From NCBI GenBank assembly GCA_034926675.1, contig JAYFQW010000046.1, positions 1-52,760 of the forward strand: a stretch of DNA of 52,760 nucleotides. Direction: 5' to 3'. Below the pieces are notes generated by a model, which saw only the letters and a list, made by a program, of their open reading frames with translations, made no database searches and was not told the origin of the DNA. This document shows, one piece after another, positions 6,428-16,434 of the stretch. The stretch's first letter is position 1. Each line of letters opens with the position of its first letter. The position numbers and the translations under genes were made by a program. The stretch comes from Clostridia bacterium. GTDB taxonomy: Bacteria; Bacillota; DTU025.

Positions 6428-8572
6428 TCAGTCGCCAATATCTGTCTGTTGCCACGGCGAGGAGCGCGCATGCCTCCTCGCCCTTCCAAGCCTGACCTCA
6501 AGATCCGATCCTGTGAAGGTCTTTCTGATCCATGTGACGATCTGTTCTTCCGCGGCGCCATCTGTGGAGATCTTGTCATCGTACATCGACTTGTCAGCTT
6601 TGCCATACGCGTCCATCATGGACTGGCCTGGCTGTGAGCATACTGCCCATCCGGCTGAAACCAGGACTGGCGGTGAGCTGCTCTCGACGTTGCGTTCGTC
6701 GATGGTCTGCCTCACCTTGCGGATGCATGCGGTTGCTCCTCTTCCATCCATTCCAGGCAACGACGCCGCAAACTCGTCGCCTCCCATCCGAGCGATGATA
6801 GCTGAGGGGCCAAATGCTGACCGCAGTATGTTGGCGATTGCCACCAGTTGCTTATCTCCTTCCAGGTGACCGAGGATATCATTAACTACCTTTAGGCCGT
6901 CAAGATCGAACAGAAACACTGCGACTGGGCGGATGCAGTCCGCATCGAGCTTCTCGGCATGGGTGAGAAAACACCGCCTGTTGAGAAGGCCAGTGAGCGG
7001 ATCGTGGTTGCTCAGGTAATCCAGGCGGGTCTCAGTGATACGCCTGCGCAGGATGTTCATGATATCGAGAGCCATTGCCTCGGCCACGCGATTCGTTGAC
7101 GAGTCCTCAAAGGCCCTTTCATCCTTCGCCAGCAGCACGAAAAAGACATCCATTACTTCGCCGAGACCACTATATGCAACCAACATGCGGGGGAAATCCA
7201 CTTTGAGATCGAGTTCCTTAGTGGTCTTTCGTATTATGCGCACGTCCGGCTTTGTTTCTCGCCCTTCAGCCTGTTCATGTTGTGCGGATCTGATCTGCTG
7301 AAAGTGTTCAATATGTCGAGCCATGATGCGCGCAATGTGCGCTCGCGGGAAACCGTCCGTCTGGCTCAGGCAGGCGACTGTTTTCTCCTCAGTAGTGAAT
7401 GCCGCGCCTTCATCTGCGCCAGCAGCCTCAACCAGAGCTTTCAGAAGATCGGAACTGATACCCTCTGTAGACCCGTCCGCGTGTCCAAGACGGGCGACGT
7501 TGTACAGGGCCTCCAGTTCGGCCTGACGGGACGCCAACTGGCGCTGGGCTACTCTTTCGGCAGTGATGTCGCGTAGAACTACGCCGCGCCCTGCGATGAC
7601 TCCATGCCGGTCGAGGATAGGACGGGAAGATGCTCGGATCACAAAGTGCTGGCCATTCCTAGTGAGATCGACATCGGATTCCCATGGCTTGCAGCCGTCC
7701 TGTGAACGGGATACCTTGCGAAATGGAGCAAGTTCAGCGATTTCGTCCATTGCAATCCCCGGCCTTACCGTGTCTCCGATATCCAGGATCTCTTTGGCTT
7801 TAGAGTTGGCGAATACGAATAGTCCCGCTCGGTCTGCCAGGATGATCCCTTCGCCCATGGAATCCGCTACTGCTCTAATCGGGATAGGCTCAACGCCGAG
7901 CATCCTAGCTGTTAGGGCTGCCTGAAGAGTAAGAGAGCTTGCAGTCAGCACCAAGAACGGGCCCAGGCTGAATGGCAAGGCATAATATGGCGCCACCATC
8001 AGTTTCATGATCCGGCTTATCAGGAACCCAACAGTCCAAACGGCCACGTATCCTAGGTGGATGCGAGCACGGAAGAACCCGCGGGCACAGGAGCGCATCA
8101 ACGTGGCAAGTGCTGCGAGCATGTAGAGAGAGCTTGTGATGTAGTAGAACCAGAAGCCAGGGCCTCCGTCACTGGCCGTACGGCCGGGTCCAGACCAGAA
8201 CAGATGAAAGCGATCCTGCGTGGCGAGGGCCAACAAGGCGATAGCCGTGGGTAGGAACGCAGGCAGATACTGAGCTGCCCTGAGCGTATTACGCTGCCCA
8301 TCATACTTCAAGGAGTAAAGGTGGAGAAGCGGAGCAACGACGGATATCATAGCGATGCTGAGCGCATCGCCTGCAGACCGTATACGTTCTGTCCCCCCTT
8401 GCTCGCTGAATCCATAGCCGATCACCCAGAACACCATTCCGGTCATGATGACGGAGAGCAGGGTAAGCGGTTCCCACACGTGCCTTCTGTTGAATGCCCG
8501 GAGGGCCGCAATGGCCATAAAAAGGGCAGACAGATGAAAGCACGCTATGTACACGATCTGCAAGATCTCCAT
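6428..8572 (-). CDS. Membrane-bound PAS-GGDEF diguanylate cyclase
   Basis: The start MEILQIVYIACF at 8572 is chosen because the hydrophobic N-terminal domain begins there; the upstream open frame is low-complexity. Domain order: histidine-kinase-type 7-TM sensor (residues 1-220), PAS (about 230-345, MGEGIILADRAGLFVFAN), a GAF-like region (about 360-510) and GGDEF (about 520-690). The catalytic site reads SNHDPLTGLLNRR and ARMGGDEFAAS, with FLFDLDGLKVVND for metal and substrate, so synthesis of cyclic di-GMP is expected. The RxxD inhibitory site that normally precedes GGDEF is absent (GPSA at that place), suggesting no product inhibition. It converges on the NifX-like gene with only three bases between stops. 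Confidence 0.85.
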   Translation of the reverse strand: MEILQIVYIACFHLSALFMAIAALRAFNRRHVWEPLTLLSVIMTGMVFWVIGYGFSEQGGTERIRSAGDALSIAMISVVAPLLHLYSLKYDGQRNTLRAAQYLPAFLPTAIALLALATQDRFHLFWSGPGRTASDGGPGFWFYYITSSLYMLAALATLMRSCARGFFRARIHLGYVAVWTVGFLISRIMKLMVAPYYALPFSLGPFLVLTASSLTLQAALTARMLGVEPIPIRAVADSMGEGIILADRAGLFVFANSKAKEILDIGDTVRPGIAMDEIAELAPFRKVSRSQDGCKPWESDVDLTRNGQHFVIRASSRPILDRHGVIAGRGVVLRDITAERVAQRQLASRQAELEALYNVARLGHADGSTEGISSDLLKALVEAAGADEGAAFTTEEKTVACLSQTDGFPRAHIARIMARHIEHFQQIRSAQHEQAEGRETKPDVRIIRKTTKELDLKVDFPRMLVAYSGLGEVMDVFFVLLAKDERAFEDSSTNRVAEAMALDIMNILRRRITETRLDYLSNHDPLTGLLNRRCFLTHAEKLDADCIRPVAVFLFDLDGLKVVNDILGHLEGDKQLVAIANILRSAFGPSAIIARMGGDEFAASLPGMDGRGATACIRKVRQTIDERNVESSSPPVLVSAGWAVCSQPGQSMMDAYGKADKSMYDDKISTDGAAEEQIVTWIRKTFTGSDLEVRLGRARRHARSSPWQQTDIGD

Positions 8573-8956
8573 TTCCTCAGTCCCCTCGCACAGCCGCCCT
8601 GTGCGCTCTAGCTCACGCCACGACCCGAGCTGGTTCCTGGCGTGGCTCCGAATATTCTGTCGATAATCATAACCTATCTTAGGCATTCTCGGCAAGGCCC
8701 GAGGGAAGTTGAGTCTTCGATACCCATGGCGCCTCGTGCCTACGACGGCAGGCAAGATGCCGCGATGCCCAGGAGGAGCCCCACGGGTCATGAGCATGGA
8801 GGGAGCTGGCGGGCAGAGGGGAGAGTGGTGAGCGGCCGAGGGGCGAGGGCGGGGGGTGAGAACATCGAGAAAGCACGACGGAAGGCTATCGGGGCGCGAC
8901 GCGAGGCGGGTCAGAATGGTCGACCGCGCCGCGCCCTTTCGCTGCTCCGGGAGGTC
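8573..8956. other. Intergenic region between ilvE and the GGDEF gene
   Basis: These 384 bases contain a plausible GGDEF promoter (8666-8695, minus strand) and purine-rich, low-complexity DNA around 8800-8860. I see no convincing gene, RNA or terminator. Confidence 0.5.
8666..8695 (-). promoter_or_regulatory. Possible promoter of the GGDEF gene
   Basis: Minus strand: TTGCCG (8690-8695), 18 bases, TATGAT (8666-8671). It would give a leader of about 90 bases. Confidence 0.4.
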
Positions 8957-9988
8957 CTATTTCACTTCAACGAGCCAGCCTTCTGGCGCCTGAACCAGGC
9001 CGGTCTGCATGCCCGCCAGGGTATCGTATAGCTTGCGGGAGACGGGACCGACCTGCTTGCCATCGCCGAACACGTGCAGCTTGCCTTTGTATGAGATGGC
9101 GCCGATTGGACTGATGACTGCGGCGGTGCCACAGCAGCCTGCCTCGGAGAACTCGTCGATGCTGTCGATTCGCACCGGTCGCTCCTCGACCTGCATCCCA
9201 AGGCAATTCCCAGCGATGTGTAGGAGCGAGAACCGGGTTATCGACGGGAGAATGGAGTTCGACTTCGGGGTGACGAACCTGTTGTCGCGGGTGATGCCGA
9301 AGAAGTTGGCTGCACCTACTTCCTCGATGTATGTGTGGGTGGCCGGGTCAAGGTAGATCGCGTCCTGGAAGCCTGCCTTGGCTGCGAGCTCATGCGCCAA
9401 GAGGCTGGCGGCGTAATTCCCGCCCACCTTGATATGCCCGGTGCCGTTTGGCGCCGCACGATCATAATCAGTGACGATGAAGTTGACCGGCTGCAGACCG
9501 GCCTTGAAGTACGGTCCCACCGGCGAGCCCAGAACCAGGAAGGTGTATTCCCGAGCGGGTCTCACACCTAGGTTGTCTCCAACACCGATTAGCAGAGGCC
9601 GAAGGTAGAACGAAGCGCCATGTCCGTAAGGCGGCACCCACTTCATGTTCGCCTTTACAACCTCGATGCAGGCATTTACGAACATCTCCTCTGGCACTTG
9701 AGGCATGAGCAGCGTTTCCGCGCTGCGCCGCATCCGTTTGGCATTTTCGTTGGGCCGGAAGATCGCCACGCGCCCATCCGCCATTGTGAAGGATTTCAGC
9801 CCTTCGAAGCACTGCTGCCCATAATGGAGGGCAGTCGAGCCCTCGGAAATGTGGAGGACATTGTCCTCGATGAGCTTGCCCTCTGACCAGTTGCCATCTT
9901 TCCAGTGGGCGATGTACCGTTTGTCGGTCTTGATGTAGGAGAACCCGAGTTTACTCCAATCAAGAACTGCCTTCTCAACGTTGCTCAC
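8957..9988 (-). CDS. ilvE: Branched-chain amino acid aminotransferase (class IV PLP, BCAT type 2)
   Basis: Transfers the amino group between Leu/Ile/Val and 2-oxoglutarate using PLP. Family marks: HYGQQCFEGLKSF, FRPNENAKRM, ASFYLRPLLIGVG, HIKVGGNYAASL (containing the PLP lysine) and YIEEVGAANFF with the substrate loop. The length (343 residues) fits the longer eukaryote-like bacterial BCAT. I chose GTG 9986-9988 because a strong TTAGGAGG lies about seven bases upstream; an ATG 36 bases further up has none. It has its own promoter (10031-10060). Beside the Liv-type genes it can serve either synthesis or catabolism of branched-chain or aromatic amino acids. Confidence 0.93.
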   Translation of the reverse strand: MSNVEKAVLDWSKLGFSYIKTDKRYIAHWKDGNWSEGKLIEDNVLHISEGSTALHYGQQCFEGLKSFTMADGRVAIFRPNENAKRMRRSAETLLMPQVPEEMFVNACIEVVKANMKWVPPYGHGASFYLRPLLIGVGDNLGVRPAREYTFLVLGSPVGPYFKAGLQPVNFIVTDYDRAAPNGTGHIKVGGNYAASLLAHELAAKAGFQDAIYLDPATHTYIEEVGAANFFGITRDNRFVTPKSNSILPSITRFSLLHIAGNCLGMQVEERPVRIDSIDEFSEAGCCGTAAVISPIGAISYKGKLHVFGDGKQVGPVSRKLYDTLAGMQTGLVQAPEGWLVEVK

Positions 9989-10030
9989 GGCAGGACCTCC
10001 TAACCCTGTGCTTTTGCGTATCACGCTGTA

Positions 10031-10060
10031 ATCGTAGTCTAGAAGTCAGAGAGTTGTCAA
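10031..10060 (-). promoter_or_regulatory. Predicted promoter of ilvE
   Basis: Minus strand: TTGACA (10055-10060), 18-base spacer, TACGAT (10031-10036). It lies about 45 bases before the chosen GTG start. Confidence 0.6.
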
Positions 10061-10112
10061 TAAAGCGTCACGGGCACAATTGCGCGGGATGTAATGGGGA
10101 TGCAAGGGGAAT

Positions 10113-10145
10113 GCGAACGAGGCGGGGTGCTCCCGCCTCGTTCGC
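10113..10145 (-). terminator. Strong 14-bp hairpin downstream of the livK-like gene
   Basis: GCGAACGAGGCGGG and CCCGCCTCGTTCGC pair perfectly around a five-base loop (10127-10131). On the minus strand it lies about 80 bases after the livK-like stop and before the ilvE promoter, so it should separate the two transcripts. The U-tract is weak (ATTCCCCTTG). Confidence 0.65.
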
Positions 10146-10224
10146 GCTATCGACATCGTTGGCATCGTTGGCAATGCGCTGCATGCTGCACGCCGTATTG
10201 GCCATGGGGGCAGGTTGCCTGCTA

Positions 10225-11355
10225 TTACGGGGTGACGCTGGTCTTATACGTGAACTTGGACCCAACTACCTGTAGGATAACGGCGCTCTTGATTGGGTTC
10301 CTATCGGGGCCCATTGTGAGCACACCGCATACTGCCGGAACATTCTTGGTCGCCGCCATCGCATCGCGGATCGCGATACGGTCGAGCTTACCGGCTTTCC
10401 CTATAGCGTTCTCCACGATCAAGCAGGCATCATAGGCAAGGGCTGCTAGTGCGTCGGGGTTCACGCCATACTTGGCCTTGTAGGCTTTGAGGAACGAGAC
10501 TGCCATCGGGTTGGTGCTCTCCGGTGTGTAGTGGTTGGTGAAGAAGCTCCCATCCATTGAGTTGCCAGCGATCTTGGCGAGCTCCGGAGAGTCCCAGCCG
10601 TCGGATCCGAGGAAAGTCGCTTTGATCCCGAGCTGGCGCGCCTGTGAAGCCTGAAGCCCCACTGAGTTGTAGTAGTCGGGCAGATACAGCACGTCGGGGT
10701 TGGCCTTCTTAATCTTAGTGAGCTGAGCGAAGAAATCCGACTCGCCGGTGCTATAGGACTCGGCCGCCACGATCTTGCCTCCGCCAGCCTTGAACGCCTT
10801 TTCGAAGTTCTCGGCGAGGCCTTTAGTATAGTCATTGCCCACGTCGTAGAGCATGGCGGCTGTGTCCGCCTTCATCTCGTTGAGGGCGAACTTGGCCATT
10901 ACGAGGCCCTGGAAGGAATCGATGAAGCACGCGCGGAAGATGAAGTTCCCAAGCTTGGTTACGGGCTCTGCCGTGGAAGTTCCGGAGATCATAGGAACAC
11001 CCTTCGACTGCGCAATTGGGGCTCCAGCGAGGGTGCAGTTGCTTGTGCACGAACCCATAATCAGGAGGACTTTGTTCAGGTCGATCAGCTTGGAGACGAC
11101 GTTCGCGGTCTCAGCTGGAACGCCTTTGTCGTCCTCGATGACGAGCTGGACCTTGTTCCCCAGGATTCCGCCCTTGGCATTGACCTGTTCTGCCCAGAGC
11201 TCGGCTGCGTTCTTAGTCGAAATTCCGAAGGACGCGACGTCGCCGACGAGAGGGGCTACGAAGCCGATCTTGATCACCTGTTCGGCAGGTATGGCCGTTG
11301 CGCTAAGGGCTAGCATCAGTGCCACAAGTGCACACGCAGTTGCCAGTCTCTTCAT
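10225..11355 (-). CDS. Liv-type ABC transporter substrate-binding protein (orphan, own promoter)
   Basis: An extracytoplasmic amino-acid-binding protein (376 residues, peripla_BP_6 fold). The signal peptide is MKRLATACALVALMLALSATAIPA, and mature IKIGFVAPLVGDVASFG is the typical first strand. NAKGGILGNKVQLVIEDDKG and MGSCTSNCTLAGAPIAQSKGVPMISG follow. The start at 11355 is where the signal peptide begins; GGGGAGG lies 11-12 bases upstream. It sits downstream of the fused LivMGF gene but is preceded by a hairpin and a strong promoter (11435-11463). It can therefore be made independently, perhaps giving the transporter a second specificity. The ligand cannot be read from sequence. Confidence 0.9.
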   Translation of the reverse strand: MKRLATACALVALMLALSATAIPAEQVIKIGFVAPLVGDVASFGISTKNAAELWAEQVNAKGGILGNKVQLVIEDDKGVPAETANVVSKLIDLNKVLLIMGSCTSNCTLAGAPIAQSKGVPMISGTSTAEPVTKLGNFIFRACFIDSFQGLVMAKFALNEMKADTAAMLYDVGNDYTKGLAENFEKAFKAGGGKIVAAESYSTGESDFFAQLTKIKKANPDVLYLPDYYNSVGLQASQARQLGIKATFLGSDGWDSPELAKIAGNSMDGSFFTNHYTPESTNPMAVSFLKAYKAKYGVNPDALAALAYDACLIVENAIGKAGKLDRIAIRDAMAATKNVPAVCGVLTMGPDRNPIKSAVILQVVGSKFTYKTSVTP

Positions 11356-11434
11356 CCCTACATCATCCTCCCCATTTTGAAAATGCGCCACAGCGCTCAC
11401 CCCCATGGGGAAGCCGCCGTGGCTATTAGGAATA

Positions 11435-11463
11435 ACTATACTGACGGAGAAGCCTTCTGTCAA
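11435..11463 (-). promoter_or_regulatory. Strong predicted promoter of the orphan livK-like gene
   Basis: Minus strand: TTGACA (11458-11463), exactly 17 bases, TATAGT (11435-11440). The leader would be about 75 bases. Confidence 0.75.
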
Positions 11464-11494
11464 TTGAATAAAATGGAATTATCTGCTCCAGTAT

Positions 11495-11536
11495 ATGGCC
11501 TGATGCGACATTCCAACCCCGGGGTGATCAGGCCAT
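11495..11536 (-). terminator. Hairpin overlapping the livMGF stop codon
   Basis: ATGGCCTGAT and ATCAGGCCAT (10 bp) surround a 22-base loop that itself contains CCCCGGGG. The stop codon of the fused transporter gene lies in the stem. No U-tract follows, so it may act as an attenuator, an RNA-processing site or a 3'-end stabiliser rather than a classical terminator. Confidence 0.4.
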
Positions 11537-14239
11537 GTAGGCCTTGGTCACCTGCTCATCTGCGCGCAAGTCAGAAGAGGAACCGGATGCGACCACACGT
11601 CCCCCGCGAATAACGTATGCCCTGTCCGCAACTGATAAGGCCGCCTGTGCGTTCTGCTCAACGAGAAGAATCGCAGTTCCCATTCGGTTTATCTCGATGA
11701 TCGCTTCCATCACTCTCTCGACCATTATCGGCGCCAGGCCCATGGACGGTTCATCCATGCATATAAGTGCAGGCGAGGTCACAAGGGCACGCCCAATCGC
11801 AAGCATCTGCTGTTCTCCTCCAGAGAGGGTCCCTGCGAGCTGCTTCGCTCGCTCTGCAAGAACGGGAAACAGCTCGTAAGCACGCTCCATGCCGGAGCGC
11901 ACAGCGGCCCGATCACGGCTGCCGCGAGGGGCAGCTGCGAACGACGATGTCTCTAGGTTCTCCGCCACCGTAAGCTCGGGGAAGATCCGGCGACCCTCTG
12001 GGACCATGCTGATTCCCCGGCGCACGATTTCATTGGTGGGTCGCCCATCTATGCGCTGGCCTGCAAGGAGAATCTCCCCGGCGCATGGACGAAGGCGCCC
12101 CATCACCGTCTTGAGCATTGTGGATTTCCCCGCAGCATTGCTCCCCAGAAGGGCCACGATCTCGCCGGGATAGACGACAAGATCCACTCCATCGAGCACC
12201 TTTGCCTGGCCGTAGGCTGCATGCACAGAGCGCAGATCCAACACAGGTGTGGCGGCTGTGCCCGCGGCGCCCCTCGGCATGCTCGATGTGGGGCGCAGTG
12301 CGGCCTCTCTGTTGGCGGCGGAGTACCCGAGGTAAGCCCGCACGACATCAGGATCGGCAGCGACCTGGGATGGCGAACCCTCGGCGATTTTCTCGCCGTG
12401 ATCGAGCACAATAACTCGGTCGCACGCAGCGGCGATCAGATCCATGTGGTGCTCTATCACCATGATCGTGCAGCCTTGTGCGCGGAGCCTTGCGATGTCG
12501 TCGACCAAAGCAGCGATCTCGTCCGGCGCCATGCCGGCGGCGGGCTCGTCGAGCAGCAGAACGCGGGATCTGGTGGCCAGTGCGCGGGCGATCTCCACTC
12601 TTCGGCGGTCAGGGTAGGAGAGTGATTTCACTGGGTCCGCCTCGCGCGATGCAAGCTCCGGTCCAATGGAGGTCAGCACCTTCCTCACCCATGCGACTTC
12701 CTCCGCCTCCTGTGCCGCATGGCCGGGGGTCCGCAGGATCGCTCCGATGACGTCTGTAGGTTGGTGAAGGTGGCAGCCGGCGAGGACGTTCTCCAGGACT
12801 GTCTGGGTGTCATACAGCCTGATGCTCTGGAATGTCCTGGCGATCCCCATGGCGGTGATCTCGTTGGGAGGAAGCCCCACTAACTGATGGCCTGACGAGG
12901 ATATGCTCCCAGTCGATGGCTTCACAAGGCCAGTAATCAGGTTGAAGAGCGTGGTCTTGCCTGCGCCGTTCGGCCCGATCACGCCGAGTATCTCACCTGC
13001 GTGAAGCGTGAAACTGACATCCGACACTGCAGCAAGCCCACCGAAATGGCACGTGAGTCCAGATATCTCGAGTACGGGCTGGGATGGCTGGCGCGTCTGG
13101 CGCGTTTGGGGCGGCCGGCGCCGCCGCGATGGCGGCGATGCTAGAGATGCCCGCCTTGGCTTGACATGCACGCTGCCCGCCCTTATTCTGCCGGGGGCAA
13201 CGGCAGGGGTCAGCCTCTCACCAACCGCCATGAGCCCCTGGGGCCTGAACACTGCCAGCAGAACCAGGGAGAAGCCGTAGATAAGCATGCGATAGATGCT
13301 GTATGCCCGAAGGAGTTCCGGCAGGATCTGCAGGAGAAGTACTCCGAGCATGATCCCTGGAACACTCCTAATGCCGCCCAGGATTGCCATGCAGTAGAGG
13401 GCAATGGTCTCCGACATCGTGAAGTTCTGAGGGAAAACTGCGCCCTGCCAGGAGGCGAACAGCGCTCCGGCAAGCCCTGCGATCGCAGCGCCCGCAAGGA
13501 AAGCCGTCACTCTGTAGCGCTTCACATTCACGCCCATGCACGACGCTGCAGTCTCGTCTTCCCTCAGCGCGTTCCAGGCCCTGCCGACTTTTGAACCGAC
13601 GAGCCTGCTCACGACCACGAGCGTGGCCAGCGCAAACGCCCATATCAGCACGTACGACGAGTGCATTGAGGAGAGCGTGAGGCCGAGAATACGGGGAGGA
13701 TCGATAGCCACGATTCCATTAGGCCCGTTCGTGATGTTGATGGGGCGATCCGCGTTGTTGAGCAGGATCCTGACTATCTGGCCGAACCCGAGGGTGACCA
13801 TGGCGAGATAGTCGCCGTGCAGCCGCAGGGTGGGCAGGCTCACTGCGGCTGCAGCGAGCAGTGCCGCCGCAATAGATGCCATGGCCGCCGGGATGAACGG
13901 AAGATGGATTCCAAAGTGCGGTGAGGCCAGAAGTGCGTACACGTAGGCCCCGATGCCGTAGAACCCAGCATAGCCAAGGTCTAGCAGTCCAGCGTGGCCC
14001 GCGACTATGGAAAGACCTGCGCTGAGCATCACGTAGATTCCGATTGATCCACCTGCTCTAATGAGGTAGTAGTTGCCTGTTAGCAGAGGTATGGGGAGCA
14101 TGATCGCGTATGCCGCGAATACGGCGGCCCGGGACAGCCAACCTGCTTCCCGAGGGGCGGCTGGAAGAATGCCAGGCTCAGAACCGCCTTGAGGCGACGG
14201 TCTTCTTTTCCTGAGGATCTGGCTGAATCCAAACGACAT
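11528..14239 (-). CDS. Fused Liv-type ABC transporter: LivM permease + LivG ATPase + LivF ATPase
   Basis: One 903-residue polypeptide holds three normally separate subunits. Residues about 30-345 are a LivM permease (many hydrophobic helices, [19 protein letters not shown] and FRPQGLM). After a low-complexity linker ([13 protein letters not shown]), residues about 385-650 are a LivG ATPase with Walker [10 protein letters not shown] (about 423), the [13 protein letters not shown] signature region, Walker [10 protein letters not shown] and the IEHHMD switch. A second linker leads to a LivF ATPase (about 668-903) with Walker [25 protein letters not shown] and [17 protein letters not shown] precedes the start by about seven bases. 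The companion LivH ends 15 bases upstream. The second Liv operon here (29.9-34.6 kb) keeps these subunits separate. Confidence 0.92.
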   Translation of the reverse strand: MSFGFSQILRKRRPSPQGGSEPGILPAAPREAGWLSRAAVFAAYAIMLPIPLLTGNYYLIRAGGSIGIYVMLSAGLSIVAGHAGLLDLGYAGFYGIGAYVYALLASPHFGIHLPFIPAAMASIAAALLAAAAVSLPTLRLHGDYLAMVTLGFGQIVRILLNNADRPINITNGPNGIVAIDPPRILGLTLSSMHSSYVLIWAFALATLVVVSRLVGSKVGRAWNALREDETAASCMGVNVKRYRVTAFLAGAAIAGLAGALFASWQGAVFPQNFTMSETIALYCMAILGGIRSVPGIMLGVLLLQILPELLRAYSIYRMLIYGFSLVLLAVFRPQGLMAVGERLTPAVAPGRIRAGSVHVKPRRASLASPPSRRRRPPQTRQTRQPSQPVLEISGLTCHFGGLAAVSDVSFTLHAGEILGVIGPNGAGKTTLFNLITGLVKPSTGSISSSGHQLVGLPPNEITAMGIARTFQSIRLYDTQTVLENVLAGCHLHQPTDVIGAILRTPGHAAQEAEEVAWVRKVLTSIGPELASREADPVKSLSYPDRRRVEIARALATRSRVLLLDEPAAGMAPDEIAALVDDIARLRAQGCTIMVIEHHMDLIAAACDRVIVLDHGEKIAEGSPSQVAADPDVVRAYLGYSAANREAALRPTSSMPRGAAGTAATPVLDLRSVHAAYGQAKVLDGVDLVVYPGEIVALLGSNAAGKSTMLKTVMGRLRPCAGEILLAGQRIDGRPTNEIVRRGISMVPEGRRIFPELTVAENLETSSFAAAPRGSRDRAAVRSGMERAYELFPVLAERAKQLAGTLSGGEQQMLAIGRALVTSPALICMDEPSMGLAPIMVERVMEAIIEINRMGTAILLVEQNAQAALSVADRAYVIRGGRVVASGSSSDLRADEQVTKAYMA

Positions 14240-14254
14240 ATGCCACTCCGCCTT

Positions 14255-15184
14255 TCACGCTCTTGTACGCGACTCCTGACCAAACAGGCCCGCAGGTTTG
14301 AGAATAAGGGTGAGGATGAGCACTGCGAACACGATTGCATCCTTGTACACGGGAGGCGCCAACAACACTCCGACGCTCTCAGCGAGGCCCAGAACGAGCC
14401 CGCCGGCCATCGCTCCGTGGAAATTCCCTATCCCGCCGAGCACTGCGGCCGTAAACGCTTTCAGACCCGCCGAGAAGCCAATCATGAAGTCTACCTGCAT
14501 ATAGTACATGCCAACCATGACCCCTGCTAACCCTGCGAGCGCAGAGCCAAGTACGAATGTGGCGGATATCACCATTGAAGTGCGTATCCCCATGTACTCC
14601 GCTGCCTCTGCATCTTGGCTGGTGGCCCGCATCGCGCAGCCGAACCTGGTGCGAGACACGATTAGGTCGAGCATGGTCATGATGAGCAGGGATGTCCCGA
14701 TCATCGCCAGACGAGTTGCGCTCACGGTGGCTCCTGCGAAATGGATCACCCAGTCCTGTGGGATCAGGAGTTCGGTGGCGTAGGCCTTGGCTCGGGCCGA
14801 AGTGAGCAGCATCGCGGCGTTCTCCAGGACGATCGACACGCCGAGGGCCGAGATGAGTGGCGCAAGACGTGAGCCTCCGCGCAGGGGCCGGTAGGCGAAT
14901 CTCTCGATGGCCAGGCCGAGCAATGAGGTGACTGCCACTGCACCTGCCCCCATTGCGAGAAGGATCAGAATCGGGCTCACGATTGGCGCGCCGCCGCGGG
15001 TGAGGAGCGACAGCACTCCCCATCCCGCGAAGGCGCCGATCATCAGCACATCGCCGTGAGCGAAGTTCAACATCTTGAGGATGCCGTAGACCATCGAGTA
15101 GCCCAACGCTAGGAGAGCGTAGACGCTTCCGAGAGTAAGGCCGTTCACTATCTGTTGAGGTATCTGGGCGAGAAGCTGATCCAT
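14255..15184 (-). CDS. Liv-type ABC transporter permease LivH
   Basis: An integral membrane permease (309 residues) of a branched-chain/polar amino acid ABC transporter. Family marks are QQIVNGLTLGSVYALLALGYSMVYGILKMLNFAHGD at the N-terminus and AFTAAVLGGIGNFHGAMAGG near the C-terminus, where it contacts the ATPases. I chose ATG 15184 (MDQLLAQIP) with GAGGTG about eight bases upstream. The gene lies in the T-box operon between the binding protein (64 bases upstream) and the LivMGF fusion. It would pair with the LivM half of that fusion to form the membrane channel. Confidence 0.92.
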   Translation of the reverse strand: MDQLLAQIPQQIVNGLTLGSVYALLALGYSMVYGILKMLNFAHGDVLMIGAFAGWGVLSLLTRGGAPIVSPILILLAMGAGAVAVTSLLGLAIERFAYRPLRGGSRLAPLISALGVSIVLENAAMLLTSARAKAYATELLIPQDWVIHFAGATVSATRLAMIGTSLLIMTMLDLIVSRTRFGCAMRATSQDAEAAEYMGIRTSMVISATFVLGSALAGLAGVMVGMYYMQVDFMIGFSAGLKAFTAAVLGGIGNFHGAMAGGLVLGLAESVGVLLAPPVYKDAIVFAVLILTLILKPAGLFGQESRTRA

Positions 15185-15248
15185 GGGATACACCTCGTTG
15201 TTCCGCCACCGCGCACTGCAGGCAGTTTTGGCCTGCATGCTGCTGCTG

Positions 15249-16418
15249 CTACTTGCCGGCCGCCGCCGGGTACTCTCTTACTTGCGCGAAGTCGTCCCCC
15301 TTGACCTGATACACGAAGATACTCGAGCCCACCACATCGCCTTTCGGGTCGAAACTGATGGGGAAGCCTAGAATGCCCTTGAAACTCACTGTCTTCGCCA
15401 CTGCCTGGAGGACTTCTGCCCGGTTGAACTTGGATGCCCCTAGGGATGAGGCCTGCTTCATGGCGGCGATCAGAATGTTGGTCGCCTCGTACGACTGCCC
15501 GGAGAACACGCTCATCGCACCGTACTTGCCTTCAAACTTGCGGATGAACTCGCGGGCGTCGGCGACTTCCTTGATGTCGCGTCCTATAGACGTCACGTAC
15601 ATCCCCTCGGCGAGCCCACCTGCTCCAGCAATGAGCTGGTCCCTCTCCTTCACGCCATCCCCTCCCATGTACTTCGGGGATAAGCCAAGCCCCGCCGCCT
15701 GCTTGATGAGGGCTGCTGCCTGTGCCGGATTCGCCATACCGAGGTATAGCAGGTCAGGTTTTGCCGCCTTCACCTTGGTGAGGATGGGCGAGAAGTCCCT
15801 ATCATCCGTGGTTGCCTGCCCACGGGAGAACTTGACTCCAGATGCCTTAAGAGATAACTCGACCTGATCTGCGAGGCCCTGTCCGTAGGAGGTCTTGTCA
15901 TCTATCAGATACACGTACTTCGCCTTGATGACTTCCACGATAAACCTGGCTGCCGCCGGCCCCTGGGCATCGTCGCGGGGGCATATCCTGTGCATGACCT
16001 TGTAGCCCATGTCGGTGAGGGCGGGATTGGTTGCGGACTGGCTGATGACCACAAGGCCTGCACGCTGGTAAGTAGGGAGCGCTGCCTGTGTAGTCTGGCT
16101 GTTCATCGGGCCGACCACTCCCAGGACCGCCTTGTCCATCGCGAGCCTCTCAGCGACGAGGATGGCCTTTGATGGGTCACCGCCGTCGTCGGCTTCAACG
16201 ATCTCGATCTTCCGCCCATCAATGCCGCCGTTGGCGTTAGCCTCGTCAACAGCCATTCTAATGGCGTTCAGAGCGTCGAGGCCGATCTTGGAGAGGTCTC
16301 CCGTGAATGGACCTGCCGCTCCTATCTTTACTGGCGGCAGGGGTGCGCGGCCCAGCCCTGGGGCTGATAACGATAGAAGCGCGGCGAGGATGAGGACCAT
16401 GAGTACTCTTTTCTTCAT
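15249..16418 (-). CDS. Liv-type ABC transporter substrate-binding protein of the T-box operon
   Basis: 389 residues with a clear signal peptide (MKKRVLMVLILAALLSLSAPG) and mature VKIGAAGPFTGDLSKIG, ANANGGIDGRKIEIVEADDGGDP, GVVGPMNSQTTQAALP and SQSATNPALTDMG, all of the LivJ/LivK fold. A strong AGGAGG lies nine bases before the ATG. It follows the AOR gene by 16 bases, so it belongs to the operon controlled by the tryptophan T-box. The ligand may therefore be tryptophan or a related aromatic compound (inference from regulation, not from the binding-site residues). Confidence 0.92.
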   Translation of the reverse strand: MKKRVLMVLILAALLSLSAPGLGRAPLPPVKIGAAGPFTGDLSKIGLDALNAIRMAVDEANANGGIDGRKIEIVEADDGGDPSKAILVAERLAMDKAVLGVVGPMNSQTTQAALPTYQRAGLVVISQSATNPALTDMGYKVMHRICPRDDAQGPAAARFIVEVIKAKYVYLIDDKTSYGQGLADQVELSLKASGVKFSRGQATTDDRDFSPILTKVKAAKPDLLYLGMANPAQAAALIKQAAGLGLSPKYMGGDGVKERDQLIAGAGGLAEGMYVTSIGRDIKEVADAREFIRKFEGKYGAMSVFSGQSYEATNILIAAMKQASSLGASKFNRAEVLQAVAKTVSFKGILGFPISFDPKGDVVGSSIFVYQVKGDDFAQVREYPAAAGK

Positions 16419-16434
16419 TTGAAGTGCCTCCTAT

